From: Szabonella alba
GTDB lineage: Bacteria > Pseudomonadota > Alphaproteobacteria > Rhodobacterales > Rhodobacteraceae
Length of the DNA stretch: 64,000 nucleotides
Direction: 5' to 3'
NCBI RefSeq assembly: GCF_016765775.1
Contig: NZ_JAESVN010000002.1
Coordinates: 372,001-436,000 of the forward strand
Positions within the stretch are counted from its first letter, which is position 1; each line of letters opens with the position of its first letter. A model generated the notes under the pieces. It ran no database searches and was not told the DNA's origin. It was given only the letters and a program-made list of their open reading frames with translations. Of the stretch, positions 9,411 to 17,318 are shown piece by piece. The position numbers and the translations under genes were made by a program.

Positions 9411-11564
9411 TTACAGCGTGCAGGACACGCAGCCCTGCACTTCGGTTCCCTCCAGCGCGGTCTGGCGCAGGCGGACGTAATAGATCGTCTTGATCCCTTT
9501 TTTCCAGGCCAGGATCTGCGCGCGGTTGATGTCGCGCGTCGTCGCCTCGGCCGGGAAGAACAGGGTCAGGCTCAGCCCCTGATCGACATGTTCGGTTGCC
9601 GCCGCATAGGTCTCGATCAGTGCCTCGGGCCCGATTTCATAGGCGTCGCGATAGTATTCGAGATTGTCATTGGTCATGAAGGGCGCGGGATAATAGACGC
9701 GGCCGATCTTGCCTTCCTTGCGGATCTCGACCTTTGAGACGATCGGATGGATCGAGGAGGTCGAGTTGTTGATATAGCTGATTGACCCCGTCGGCGGAAC
9801 GGCCTGAAGGTTGCGGTTGTAAAGCCCGTCCTTCATCACCGCATCCTTCAGCGCGGCCCAGTCCGCCCGGGTGGGCAATTCCACCCCGAAGCGCGCGAAC
9901 AGCGCCTGCACGGTGTCAGTCTCGGGCAGCCAGTCGCGGGCGGTGTATTTCTCAAAGAAGCTGCCATCGGCATATTTCGACCGCTCGAACCCGGCAAAGC
10001 TGCGCCCCGTCTCGCGCGCCAGTGCGTTGGAGGCGCGCAGCGCGTGATAGGCCACGGCGGCAAAATAGGCGCGGGTGAAATCCACGCCTTCCGCGCTGCC
10101 GTAATGGATGCGTTCGCGCGCCAGAAACCCGTGTAGGTTCATCTGACCCAGACCGACGGCATGGGCCTCATCATTGCCGCGCCGGATGGACGGAACAGAC
10201 TCGATGGACGACATTTCCGAAACGGCGGTCAGCGCCCGGATCGCCTGTTCCACGGTCGCGCCGAAATCCGGCCCGTCCATCGTGGCCGCGATATTCAGCG
10301 ACCCCAGATTGCAGGAAATATCCGTGCCCAGCCGGGCATAGCTCAGATCCTCGTTATATTCGCTGGCCTCATTGACCTGCAGGATTTCCGAACACAGGTT
10401 CGACATCGCGATGCGCCCGTCGATGGGGTTGGCGCGGTTCACCGTGTCCTCGAACATGATATAGGGATAGCCGGATTCGAACTGGATTTCGGCCAGCGTC
10501 TGGAAAAACTCCCGCGCGTTGATCTTCTTCTTGCGGATGCGCTTGTCGCCGACCATCTCGTCATATTTCTCGGAAACCGGAATCTCCGAGAAGGGAACGC
10601 CGTAGACCCGTTCCACATCATGCGGCGAAAACAGATACATATCCGCATTCCGCTTGGCCAGCTCAAAGGTCACATCGGGAATGACGACCCCGAGGCTCAG
10701 CGTCTTGATGCGGATCTTTTCATCGGCATTCTCGCGCTTGGTGTCCAGAAAGCGCAGGATGTCGGGGTGATGGGCGTTGAGGTAAACCGCCCCGGCCCCC
10801 TGCCGCGCGCCCAGCTGATTGGCATAGGAAAAGCTGTCTTCCAGCAGTTTCATCACCGGAATGACGCCCGAGGACTGGTTTTCAATGCCTTTGATCGGCG
10901 CGCCATGTTCGCGGATATTGGTCAGCATCAGTGCCACGCCACCGCCGCGCTTGGACAGTTGCAGCGAGGAATTGATCGCCCGGCCGATGGATTCCATATT
11001 GTCCTCGACCCGCAGCAGGAAGCAGGAAATCAGCTCTCCGCGCGACTGTTTCCCGGCGTTTAGGAAGGTCGGCGTCGCAGGCTGGAACCGGCCCGAAATG
11101 ATTTCCTCCATGAAGGCCATGGCCTGCGCCTGATCGCCGCGCGCCAGTGCCAGTGCCACCATCACGACGCGGTCCTCATAGCGTTCCAGATAGCGTTGCC
11201 CGTCGCGGGTTTTCAGCGTGTAGGAGGTGTAATACTTGAACGCACCAAGGAAGGTGGGGAAACGGAATTTCCGCGCATAGGCCGCATTCCAGATCCGGTG
11301 CAGGAAGTCGCGCGGATACTGATCCAGCACCGCCGCCTCGTAATAGCCTTCCTCGACCAGATAACCGAGTTTTTCATCAAGGCTGTGAAAGAACACGGTG
11401 TTCTGGTTCACATGGCTCAGGAAATACTGGCGCGCGGCCATGCGGTCGGCCTCGAACCGGATGCGCCCTTGATCGTCATAGAGGTTCAGCATCGCGTTCA
11501 GCGCATGGTGGTCCAGCGCGGGCGCGTCCTTGGTGCCCCTGTCCTTCAGGCCGTGGTCAAGCAT
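9411..11564 (-). CDS. nrdE: Class Ib ribonucleotide reductase, catalytic subunit NrdE
   Basis: 717 residues. It reduces ribonucleoside diphosphates to deoxy forms. There is no N-terminal ATP cone, as expected for class Ib. Landmarks are the cysteine in [14 protein letters not shown], the radical-site region [18 protein letters not shown], and the C-terminal redox pair in [10 protein letters not shown] that NrdH-type redoxins re-reduce. The ATG at 11564 overlaps the nrdI end by 19 nt. The match over the full length leaves little doubt; a class Ia NrdA would be longer and carry the cone. Confidence 0.96.
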   Translation of the reverse strand: MLDHGLKDRGTKDAPALDHHALNAMLNLYDDQGRIRFEADRMAARQYFLSHVNQNTVFFHSLDEKLGYLVEEGYYEAAVLDQYPRDFLHRIWNAAYARKFRFPTFLGAFKYYTSYTLKTRDGQRYLERYEDRVVMVALALARGDQAQAMAFMEEIISGRFQPATPTFLNAGKQSRGELISCFLLRVEDNMESIGRAINSSLQLSKRGGGVALMLTNIREHGAPIKGIENQSSGVIPVMKLLEDSFSYANQLGARQGAGAVYLNAHHPDILRFLDTKRENADEKIRIKTLSLGVVIPDVTFELAKRNADMYLFSPHDVERVYGVPFSEIPVSEKYDEMVGDKRIRKKKINAREFFQTLAEIQFESGYPYIMFEDTVNRANPIDGRIAMSNLCSEILQVNEASEYNEDLSYARLGTDISCNLGSLNIAATMDGPDFGATVEQAIRALTAVSEMSSIESVPSIRRGNDEAHAVGLGQMNLHGFLARERIHYGSAEGVDFTRAYFAAVAYHALRASNALARETGRSFAGFERSKYADGSFFEKYTARDWLPETDTVQALFARFGVELPTRADWAALKDAVMKDGLYNRNLQAVPPTGSISYINNSTSSIHPIVSKVEIRKEGKIGRVYYPAPFMTNDNLEYYRDAYEIGPEALIETYAAATEHVDQGLSLTLFFPAEATTRDINRAQILAWKKGIKTIYYVRLRQTALEGTEVQGCVSCTL

Positions 11565-11962
11565 TCCGTCCCCCAGAATTCATTCAGCCCGGAGCGGATC
11601 CGGGCAATATCGGTCTCACTGCCCGCCAGTTCAAAGCGGAAAAGCAGCGGAACAGTGCATTTACGGGCGATCACATCGCCCGCCATCGCGAAGGTCGCGC
11701 CGAAATTGCGGTTTCCCCCGGCAATCACACCGCGCAGCAGCGCGCGGCGGGCGGGGTCGTTCAGAAAGCGGATCACGGGTTTCGGGACCGCGCCGCGCCC
11801 CTCGCCATCGGCGAAAGTCGGGCAGATCAGCACATAGGGCTGGACGGGGCAGGGCATTTCCTCATCGGGACGGATCGGGATCCGCAGCGCTGGAACACCA
11901 AGCCGCGCAACCATGCGCGCGGTATTGCCCGAGGCCGATGAGAAATAGACCAGCCCGCCCAT
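11546..11962 (-). CDS. nrdI: Flavodoxin-like NrdI
   Basis: 138 residues. NrdI is the FMN protein that supplies the oxidant for assembling the Mn2-tyrosyl cofactor of NrdF. The phosphate-binding loop [13 protein letters not shown] and the loop [19 protein letters not shown] are family hallmarks. It sits between nrdH and nrdE as in classical nrdHIEF operons, 5 nt after the nrdH stop and overlapping nrdE. Confidence 0.93.
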   Translation of the reverse strand: MGGLVYFSSASGNTARMVARLGVPALRIPIRPDEEMPCPVQPYVLICPTFADGEGRGAVPKPVIRFLNDPARRALLRGVIAGGNRNFGATFAMAGDVIARKCTVPLLFRFELAGSETDIARIRSGLNEFWGTECLTTA

Positions 11963-11967
11963 TCCCG

Positions 11968-12189
11968 TCAGGCCAGACGGCCGATCATGTCAGGACGGAA
12001 ACCGGCCCAATGCGATTCACCCGCCACGACGACCGGCGCCTGACGATAGCCCAGCGAGGTGACCCGCTCCATCGCATCGGCATCTTCGGTCAGGTCGATG
12101 AGGCTGTAGACGATGCCCTTGGCATCCAGCGCGCGGGTGGTCGCGGTGCATTGAACGCAGGCGGGTTTGGAATAGACGGTGATGGTCAT
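11968..12189 (-). CDS. nrdH: NrdH-redoxin, glutaredoxin-like electron donor
   Basis: 73 residues from the ATG at 12189. The frame is open further upstream, but that part is GC-rich leader sequence without family similarity. The redox motif is C-V-Q-C in [17 protein letters not shown], followed by the conserved [10 protein letters not shown] and a C-terminal [10 protein letters not shown] segment. It reduces the NrdE C-terminal cysteines using thioredoxin reductase. First gene of nrdHIEF, about 110 nt downstream of a cobalamin riboswitch. Confidence 0.94.
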   Translation of the reverse strand: MTITVYSKPACVQCTATTRALDAKGIVYSLIDLTEDADAMERVTSLGYRQAPVVVAGESHWAGFRPDMIGRLA

Positions 12190-12298
12190 CGGCTCGGTCC
12201 CTCGGTTTATTGCGGGAACGGGTCCGGGTCCGGGCGAAGGCTGTTGCCCGGGACCCCGCCCCCATGCCCGCCGCATGGTTTCGGTCTTTCAGTGTCAG

Positions 12299-12475
12299 GG
12301 CCGGTCTCCTGGCTTGCGGGTCGATGCGCGACTGGCCTTCCCGGGCTTTCGCCCAGTGGTTTTCCAGCGTTGCTAACCGCCTACAGTTGCGGGGGCAGCT
12401 CCGGCATCGGATCAGGATCCGCACCGGATTCCCATTTCACCCCCGGGCTGCCCCGGAGGAACCATGACACCAGCA
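12299..12475 (-). promoter_or_regulatory. Cobalamin (B12) riboswitch controlling nrdHIEF
   Basis: Read on the minus strand, the segment shows the B12 riboswitch conserved blocks in order: GGTGTCATGGTTCC, GTGAAATGGGAATCCGGTG, the core GCTGCCCCCGCAACTGTAG, CCACTGGGCGAAAGCCCGG, GGGAAGGC, and the closing AAGCCAGGAGACCGGCC. It ends about 110 nt before nrdH. Such riboswitches normally switch genes off when adenosylcobalamin is plentiful. Control of a B12-independent reductase implies a B12-dependent class II enzyme (NrdJ) elsewhere in the genome. Confidence 0.95.
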
Positions 12476-12595
12476 TTGGTGGATTGTTGGCGGGGTATTG
12501 TCAATATGTGGTGGGCATAGATCGTCTCGAAACCGTGACCGCCTTGCACGGCGGTCACGGTCACAGGGCCGCGAAACGGTCGCCCGGGGGCTGCG

Positions 12596-13042
12596 TCATT
12601 TCAGGGTTTTCTCGAAATACACACGGTCAAACCCCGCCTCATGGCGGCGGTCCGTCTGCCGATATCCCAGCCGGGGATAGAGCAGCAGATTGCCGGTCAT
12701 CTTCGCATTGGTATAAAGCCGCACCGCGCAGAGGCCGGATTTCTGCGCGCGATCCTCGCAAAAGCGAATCAGCGCGCCGCCGATCCCGCGCCCCGCCGCC
12801 CGGGGCAGCACCGCGACGCTGTCCAGCAGCATTCCGTCCCCCTCGGGCCAAAAGAGGATGAAGCCGGTCAGATCGCCCGCCGCGTCCGTGGCGACATAGG
12901 CCTGACCGGCCGCGATGCGGGCGGTGAAATCCTCGGTCATCGGCGCGGGCGGCCGCCCGATCAGGGGAATATAGGGCGCGAATGCCGCCACCGCGCAGGC
13001 GCGGATCGCGGGTTCATCGCCTGCCACGGCCTGCCGGATCAT
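12596..13042 (-). CDS. GNAT-family N-acetyltransferase
   Basis: 148 residues from the ATG at 13042, which follows a GGGGGAAG site; an in-frame TTG at 13087 lacks one. The acetyl-CoA motif A is VAVLPRAAGRGIGGALIRFC (R-x-x-G-x-G/A), and the C-terminal YPRLGYRQTDRRHEAGFDRVYFEKTL is typical of small-molecule GNATs. Substrate unknown. It lies 59 nt after gbcB on the same strand, so it may share the B12-controlled transcript. Confidence 0.85.
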   Translation of the reverse strand: MIRQAVAGDEPAIRACAVAAFAPYIPLIGRPPAPMTEDFTARIAAGQAYVATDAAGDLTGFILFWPEGDGMLLDSVAVLPRAAGRGIGGALIRFCEDRAQKSGLCAVRLYTNAKMTGNLLLYPRLGYRQTDRRHEAGFDRVYFEKTLK

Positions 13043-13101
13043 CCGCTTCCCCCGTTCCAGTTCCGCCCGTCGCCGCAGCGCGTGCAACCGGCTGCGCGCC
13101 C

Positions 13102-14193
13102 TCAGACCTCGACCGCGACCTTGCCCAAGGGCTGCGAACAGCAGGCAAGGATATAGCCCTCGGCCACGTCCTCATCCGAGATGCCGCCATTATGGACCAT
13201 ATGCACCTCGCCCCCGGTCTTGCGGATCTTGCAGGTGCCGCACAGCCCGAAGGTGCAGCCCGAGGGGATATTCAGCCCCGAGCGTCGCGCGACGGCAAGG
13301 ATCGTTTCGGTTTCCATACAGGCGGTGGTAACGCCCGAGGCGCTGAAGGTGACCGAGGCGGCGGCTTCGGCATCGGGCGCGATATCGTCGATCACCGGGG
13401 CCTCGGCCTCGGTCCGCACCGGCGCGCCGAAGCTTTCCTGATGGTAATGCTCCATGTCATAGCCCAGCGAGACCAGCATCTCGCGTACCGCCTGCATGAA
13501 GGGTTCCGGACCGCAGCAGAACACCTCGCGTTCCAGATAGTCGGGGGCCATCAGCCCCAGCATGATCTGGCTCAGCCGGCCCTGATAGCCGTGCCATGAC
13601 TGAAAGGGGTCGGGCTCTTCGACCGTGAAGCGCAGTTTCAGCCCCGGAACCCGGTCGGCGAACTGCTCGATCCGTTTCTTCAGGATGATCTCGGAGGGGC
13701 GCCGCGCGGCATGGATGAAGGTGATGTCGGGCATGGTGCCCGAATCCCAGGCCCAGGTCGTCATCGACATCATCGGCGTGATGCCCGACCCGGCCGAGAT
13801 GAACAGGTATTTCGCCGAAGGATGCCGGTGCGAACTGAAGATCCCCGAAGGGCCGAAGGCCCGGATCCGCATACCCGGTTTCAGATGATCCAGCATCCAG
13901 CGTGTGCCGATACTGTCGGCCTGCGCCTTGACCGTGACTGAAATCGACAGGGGGCGAGAGGGGCTGGACGAAATCGTATAGGTGCGCTGCACATTGCCCG
14001 TCGCGCCGCGATGCGGTGCAACGGGCAGGTCCAGCGTCACGAATTGCCCCGGCTGATAGTCGAACCACGCGCCCGAGGGCGCGCGGAAGGTGAAGGTCGC
14101 GCAATCGGCAGTTTCCGGCACGACCATGGCGCATTCCAGGTCTTCACTGTCCTGCCAGGGTTGCGCCGACCAGTTGTTCATGCGGGCGGTCAT
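13102..14193 (-). CDS. gbcB: Flavin/ferredoxin reductase component of glycine-betaine-type oxygenase
   Basis: About 363 residues. It passes electrons from NAD(P)H through FAD and a 2Fe-2S centre to the Rieske oxygenase. The N-terminal part is a ferredoxin-reductase FAD domain (GQFVTLDLP, RTYTISSSPS). The middle is the nucleotide domain (FISAGSGITPMMSM). The C-terminus is a plant-type ferredoxin with PSGCTFGLCGTC and a later ACCSQP cysteine. The ATG at 14193 is 4 nt after the gbcA stop; another ATG lies at 14181. The pairing with a GbcA-like oxygenase is the main reason for the name. Confidence 0.85.
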   Translation of the reverse strand: MTARMNNWSAQPWQDSEDLECAMVVPETADCATFTFRAPSGAWFDYQPGQFVTLDLPVAPHRGATGNVQRTYTISSSPSRPLSISVTVKAQADSIGTRWMLDHLKPGMRIRAFGPSGIFSSHRHPSAKYLFISAGSGITPMMSMTTWAWDSGTMPDITFIHAARRPSEIILKKRIEQFADRVPGLKLRFTVEEPDPFQSWHGYQGRLSQIMLGLMAPDYLEREVFCCGPEPFMQAVREMLVSLGYDMEHYHQESFGAPVRTEAEAPVIDDIAPDAEAAASVTFSASGVTTACMETETILAVARRSGLNIPSGCTFGLCGTCKIRKTGGEVHMVHNGGISDEDVAEGYILACCSQPLGKVAVEV

Positions 14194-14197
14194 CGCG

Positions 14198-15436
14198 CTA
14201 TTCCGCTGCCAGCGCGGGTTGCGGCGCAAGGCGGCGCTGCATCGTGTCGCAATACCAGTCGATGAACTGGATCACGCCCTCTTCCTGCAGCGGCGAGTAG
14301 GGGCCGGGTTCATAGGCCGGGGACCGGATGCCGATCTGGTTTTCCTCGACCACCTGACGATCTTCGTCATTGGTGGTCAGCCAGACCTCGGTCAGGCGGT
14401 TCAGGTCGTAATCCACCCCCTCGACCGCGTCCTTGTGAACCAGCCATGTCGTGCGCACCTCGGTTTCCGTCGCGCTGATCGGCAGGATGCGGAAGGTGAT
14501 CGCGTGATCAGCCAGAAAATGGTTCCAGGTGTTGGGATAGTGATACATCAACAGGCTGCCCGCATCGTCAAAGGGCATCTTACCCATGCGGCGGGCCACG
14601 GCGGCGCGGCTGTCCATCGTGTAGCTTTCGGCATTGTTCAGCAGCGGGATCCGCGCCAGCCGCCACTGGAAATCCGGCGCATTGACGAAACGCGAGGGCA
14701 GGCCTGCCGCCTCACAGCGCTGCCAATGGGCAAGGATCTCGGGGCTGGCGGAATCGGGGCCATCCATCGCGGCGAATTTCGGATTGTCCGAGAAGGTCCG
14801 GCACAGCGAGGGGTGCGCGCCGCCGCAGTGATAGCATTCGCGGTTGTTCTCCATCACCAGTTTCCAGTTGCCCTTCTCGATGATGGTCGAGGTGAAGGCC
14901 ACTTTCGCCTCGGCCAGTTCCGAAGGTGCAAGGAAGGGTGCGGCGGTGCGGGCCAGATCGGCAATCGGGGGCGGCACATCGGCAAGGCAGATATAGACTA
15001 GCCCGCCCAGATCGACGCAATGCACCTTTTTCAGCCCATGCGCCGAGGCGTCGAAATCGGGGCCCATGTCACGCGCCCAGACCAGTTTTCCGTCAAGATC
15101 ATAGGTCCATTGGTGATAGGGGCAGACCAGTTTCGGCGCCGATCCGGTCGCCTTGGCGCACAGCCGCTGGCCGCGATGGCGGCAGACATTGTGAAAGGCG
15201 CGGATCCGCCCGTCACTGCCGCGCACCACGATCACCGGATAATCCCCGATCTGCAGCGTGGCAAAGGCGCCCTGTTTCGGCAATTCGCAGGCGGGCACGG
15301 CAAACAGCCATTCCTTCAGCCAGATCGCATCAAGATCAGCCTGAAGTGTGGCGTGATCGCAGTAAAGGTCCCGGGTCAGCGCATGGCCCGGCCTGCGGTT
15401 CTGGAACTGGTCGCGGATTTCGTTCTGGCTCAGCAT
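14198..15436 (-). CDS. gbcA: Rieske oxygenase, glycine betaine demethylase type
   Basis: 412 residues from the ATG at 15436, preceded by a GAGG site; the longer open frame runs through the leader. The Rieske centre is CRHRGQRLC...CPYH (C-x-H-x17-C-x2-H) at about residues 80-105. The mononuclear iron region is ENNRECYHCGGAHPSL, matching the N-x-x-E-x-Y-H-C-x4-H form of GbcA and stachydrine demethylases. Predicted reaction: oxidative N-demethylation of glycine betaine to dimethylglycine with formaldehyde release. A related quaternary amine such as proline betaine or carnitine is possible. It has a B12 riboswitch upstream, which is unexpected for this family. Confidence 0.85.
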   Translation of the reverse strand: MLSQNEIRDQFQNRRPGHALTRDLYCDHATLQADLDAIWLKEWLFAVPACELPKQGAFATLQIGDYPVIVVRGSDGRIRAFHNVCRHRGQRLCAKATGSAPKLVCPYHQWTYDLDGKLVWARDMGPDFDASAHGLKKVHCVDLGGLVYICLADVPPPIADLARTAAPFLAPSELAEAKVAFTSTIIEKGNWKLVMENNRECYHCGGAHPSLCRTFSDNPKFAAMDGPDSASPEILAHWQRCEAAGLPSRFVNAPDFQWRLARIPLLNNAESYTMDSRAAVARRMGKMPFDDAGSLLMYHYPNTWNHFLADHAITFRILPISATETEVRTTWLVHKDAVEGVDYDLNRLTEVWLTTNDEDRQVVEENQIGIRSPAYEPGPYSPLQEEGVIQFIDWYCDTMQRRLAPQPALAAE

Positions 15437-15450
15437 TCTGACCTCGCTTT

Positions 15451-15472
15451 GCCCATGCCTCCCCGCATGGGC
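15451..15472 (-). promoter_or_regulatory. Hairpin just upstream of gbcA, candidate riboswitch expression platform
   Basis: GCCCATGC and GCATGGGC form an 8-bp perfect stem with a 6-base loop that, on the minus strand, reads GGGGAG. It ends 15 nt before the gbcA ATG and abuts its GAGG ribosome site. It lacks a T tract, so translational rather than terminator-type control is the more likely role. Inference from position only. Confidence 0.4.
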
Positions 15473-15562
15473 GACTGGTGGGGTGCGGTGGTCGGGGGGC
15501 CCTGCGCAACCGGGGATGGCCCCAACCCGCAAGACCGCCCGCCTGCCGCGGTTCGGCTCGTC

Positions 15563-15735
15563 CTGCAGGGCTGGTTTCCGGGCTCAGGGGCGGGCCATTG
15601 CGGCCCCGGTCCGACACCTTCCCGGGGGCGGACCCCCAGTGGTTCCTGTCGGGCCGCAATCCCTTTACCGTTGCGGGGGCAGCGCCGGTCTTGCACCGGC
15701 TTCCCAATTCTCCGCTGTCACCAGCGGCACCTTGC
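15563..15735 (-). promoter_or_regulatory. Cobalamin (B12) riboswitch upstream of gbcAB
   Basis: On the minus strand the blocks run GGTGCCGCTGGTGAC, TTGGGAAGCCGGTGC, the core GCGCTGCCCCCGCAACGG, AACCACTGGGGG, CCCGGGAAGGTG, and the closing GAGCCCGGAAACCAGCC. Order and spacing match the cobalamin riboswitch, with AAACCAG in place of GAGACC in the last block, a common variant. About 127 nt separate it from the gbcA start. No B12 gene is nearby, so the controlled operon is the oxygenase pair (and perhaps the acetyltransferase). Confidence 0.92.
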
Positions 15736-15858
15736 AGGGGCAAGCTATGCCAAGGCTCTCGCGCATCGCGCGAGAATGCCGACCTGACAGGATTGATTTG
15801 CGACCTGCCCGATAATGGCCGGGACGGGTTGCCCGGCCCGGGGCCAGTCAGGTTCTGG

Positions 15859-17124
15859 TCAGGTTCCGGTCCGGGCCTTGGGCGGCGTCGCGCGGGCCTT
15901 TTCCGCCGCTGCCGCCGCCTTGGCCTGCGCGGCGGTTTCCTGTGCTTCGCGGTCCTCGTCGAATTCCGGCAATCCGTCGCGCGAAATCAGGATCGCGACC
16001 GGCCTTGCGGCGGGGATATGGGTGCAGACGATCATCGTGGCCACAAGGACCGGCACCGCCAGAAAGGCACCGGGCACGCCCCAGACCAGGCTCCAGAATG
16101 CCAGCGAGATGATGATCCCGAAGGCCGAGATGCGCAGCGTCCGGCCCATCAGCATCGGGTCGATCACCGATCCCAGCAGGAATTGGGTGGAGGAGACCAG
16201 CACCAGCAGCAGCAGCGCAAAACCGGGTTCGGGCACCTGTAGATAGCCGACCAGCACCACGATCAGCGTCGCGATGATCGACCCGATTGAGGGGATATAG
16301 TTCAGAACAAAGGTCAGGATCGCCATGGAGACTGCGAATTCCAGCCCGAAACCCATCATGATCGCATAGACCGCCAGCCCGGTCACCGTGCTGACACCGG
16401 TCTTCACCACCAGATAGCGGTTCACCCGGCGGATGATCGAATTGATGATCAGCCGCACCCGCTGCGCGCTGACCGGGTCGCCCATCAGCTTTTCCAGCTT
16501 GGTGTTGAACCACAGCCGTTCGCCGAACAGGAAGCCCACGAACAGGATCACCAGTGTCGTGGCCGACAGCAGGTTGCCCGCCTGCCCGGCAGCGGCGCGC
16601 AGATAGCCCGACAGATCGACCGACCGGATCGAGGCCGCGACCGCCGCCTCGGTATCCGGGCCCATATAGGCGAACAGCCCGGCAATGGCCGAGATTGCCT
16701 GATCGGTAAAGGCAACGGCGTTGGTGACGACGGTATTGACCTGCGACAGGATGAACCCCGCCAGCGTCAGCAGGAAAGCCGCGATCAGCGCGAAGGCCAC
16801 AAGCGAGGCCAGCCAGTTGGTGATCCGCCATGACCCGATCCGCAGGCGGGAGATCGAGCCGATCACATCGGTGGTCAGCGAGAACAGCATGATCGCGAAA
16901 ATCAGCGAGGTCAGGATGAAGCGGGCCTGTACCAGAACGACCAGAATCACGCCAAAGGCGATGATCCCCAGAAACCATGTCTGCAGGCTGTAGCGGCCTC
17001 GGGCCAGCGGACGCAGTGGCGTCGGACCTGAAATCACCGGACGGCCCGACGCGGCAGGCTGGACGGCAGCGCCCGCGGGGCGGCCTCCGGGCAGGGTCTC
17101 TGACGTTTCAGTATCCAAGCGCAT
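15859..17124 (-). CDS. AI-2E family transporter (PerM/TqsA-like membrane protein)
   Basis: 421 residues from the ATG at 17124 (an ATG at 17139 is the alternative). The N-terminal 45 residues are polar and Pro/Ala-rich. Then come about eight membrane spans in the family pattern: two spans, a long soluble loop (SQVNTVVTNAVAFTDQ...), then VKTGVSTVTGLAVYAIMMGFGLEFA and FVLNYIPSIGSIIATL, which is the family signature. The C-terminus is a charged Ala/Lys tail. Members export diverse small molecules or ions; substrate unknown. It lies downstream of secDF on the same strand after a 194-nt gap. Confidence 0.9.
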   Translation of the reverse strand: MRLDTETSETLPGGRPAGAAVQPAASGRPVISGPTPLRPLARGRYSLQTWFLGIIAFGVILVVLVQARFILTSLIFAIMLFSLTTDVIGSISRLRIGSWRITNWLASLVAFALIAAFLLTLAGFILSQVNTVVTNAVAFTDQAISAIAGLFAYMGPDTEAAVAASIRSVDLSGYLRAAAGQAGNLLSATTLVILFVGFLFGERLWFNTKLEKLMGDPVSAQRVRLIINSIIRRVNRYLVVKTGVSTVTGLAVYAIMMGFGLEFAVSMAILTFVLNYIPSIGSIIATLIVVLVGYLQVPEPGFALLLLVLVSSTQFLLGSVIDPMLMGRTLRISAFGIIISLAFWSLVWGVPGAFLAVPVLVATMIVCTHIPAARPVAILISRDGLPEFDEDREAQETAAQAKAAAAAEKARATPPKARTGT

Positions 17125-17318
17125 CACTCCGGCCAGCATAATCGGTCTACATACAATTGGCCACCTGACGGGCAGGCGCAACTGGTCTGAACGGTCTTGC
17201 CACCGACAATCGGGCAAAGACCGGCGGGCAAGGCGGATCAGAGGACATCGGAAGGGCTCCTTGCCAGAGGGGGAAGGGCCGCCGCGACCCGGCAGGGCCG
17301 CAGCGGCGTGCGTCGCGT

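Noticed and set aside
14198-15436. Vanillate or choline monooxygenase as the Rieske enzyme
   Set aside because: The N-x-x-E-x-Y-H-C mononuclear iron block and the paired GbcB-type reductase fit the glycine betaine/stachydrine demethylase group better.
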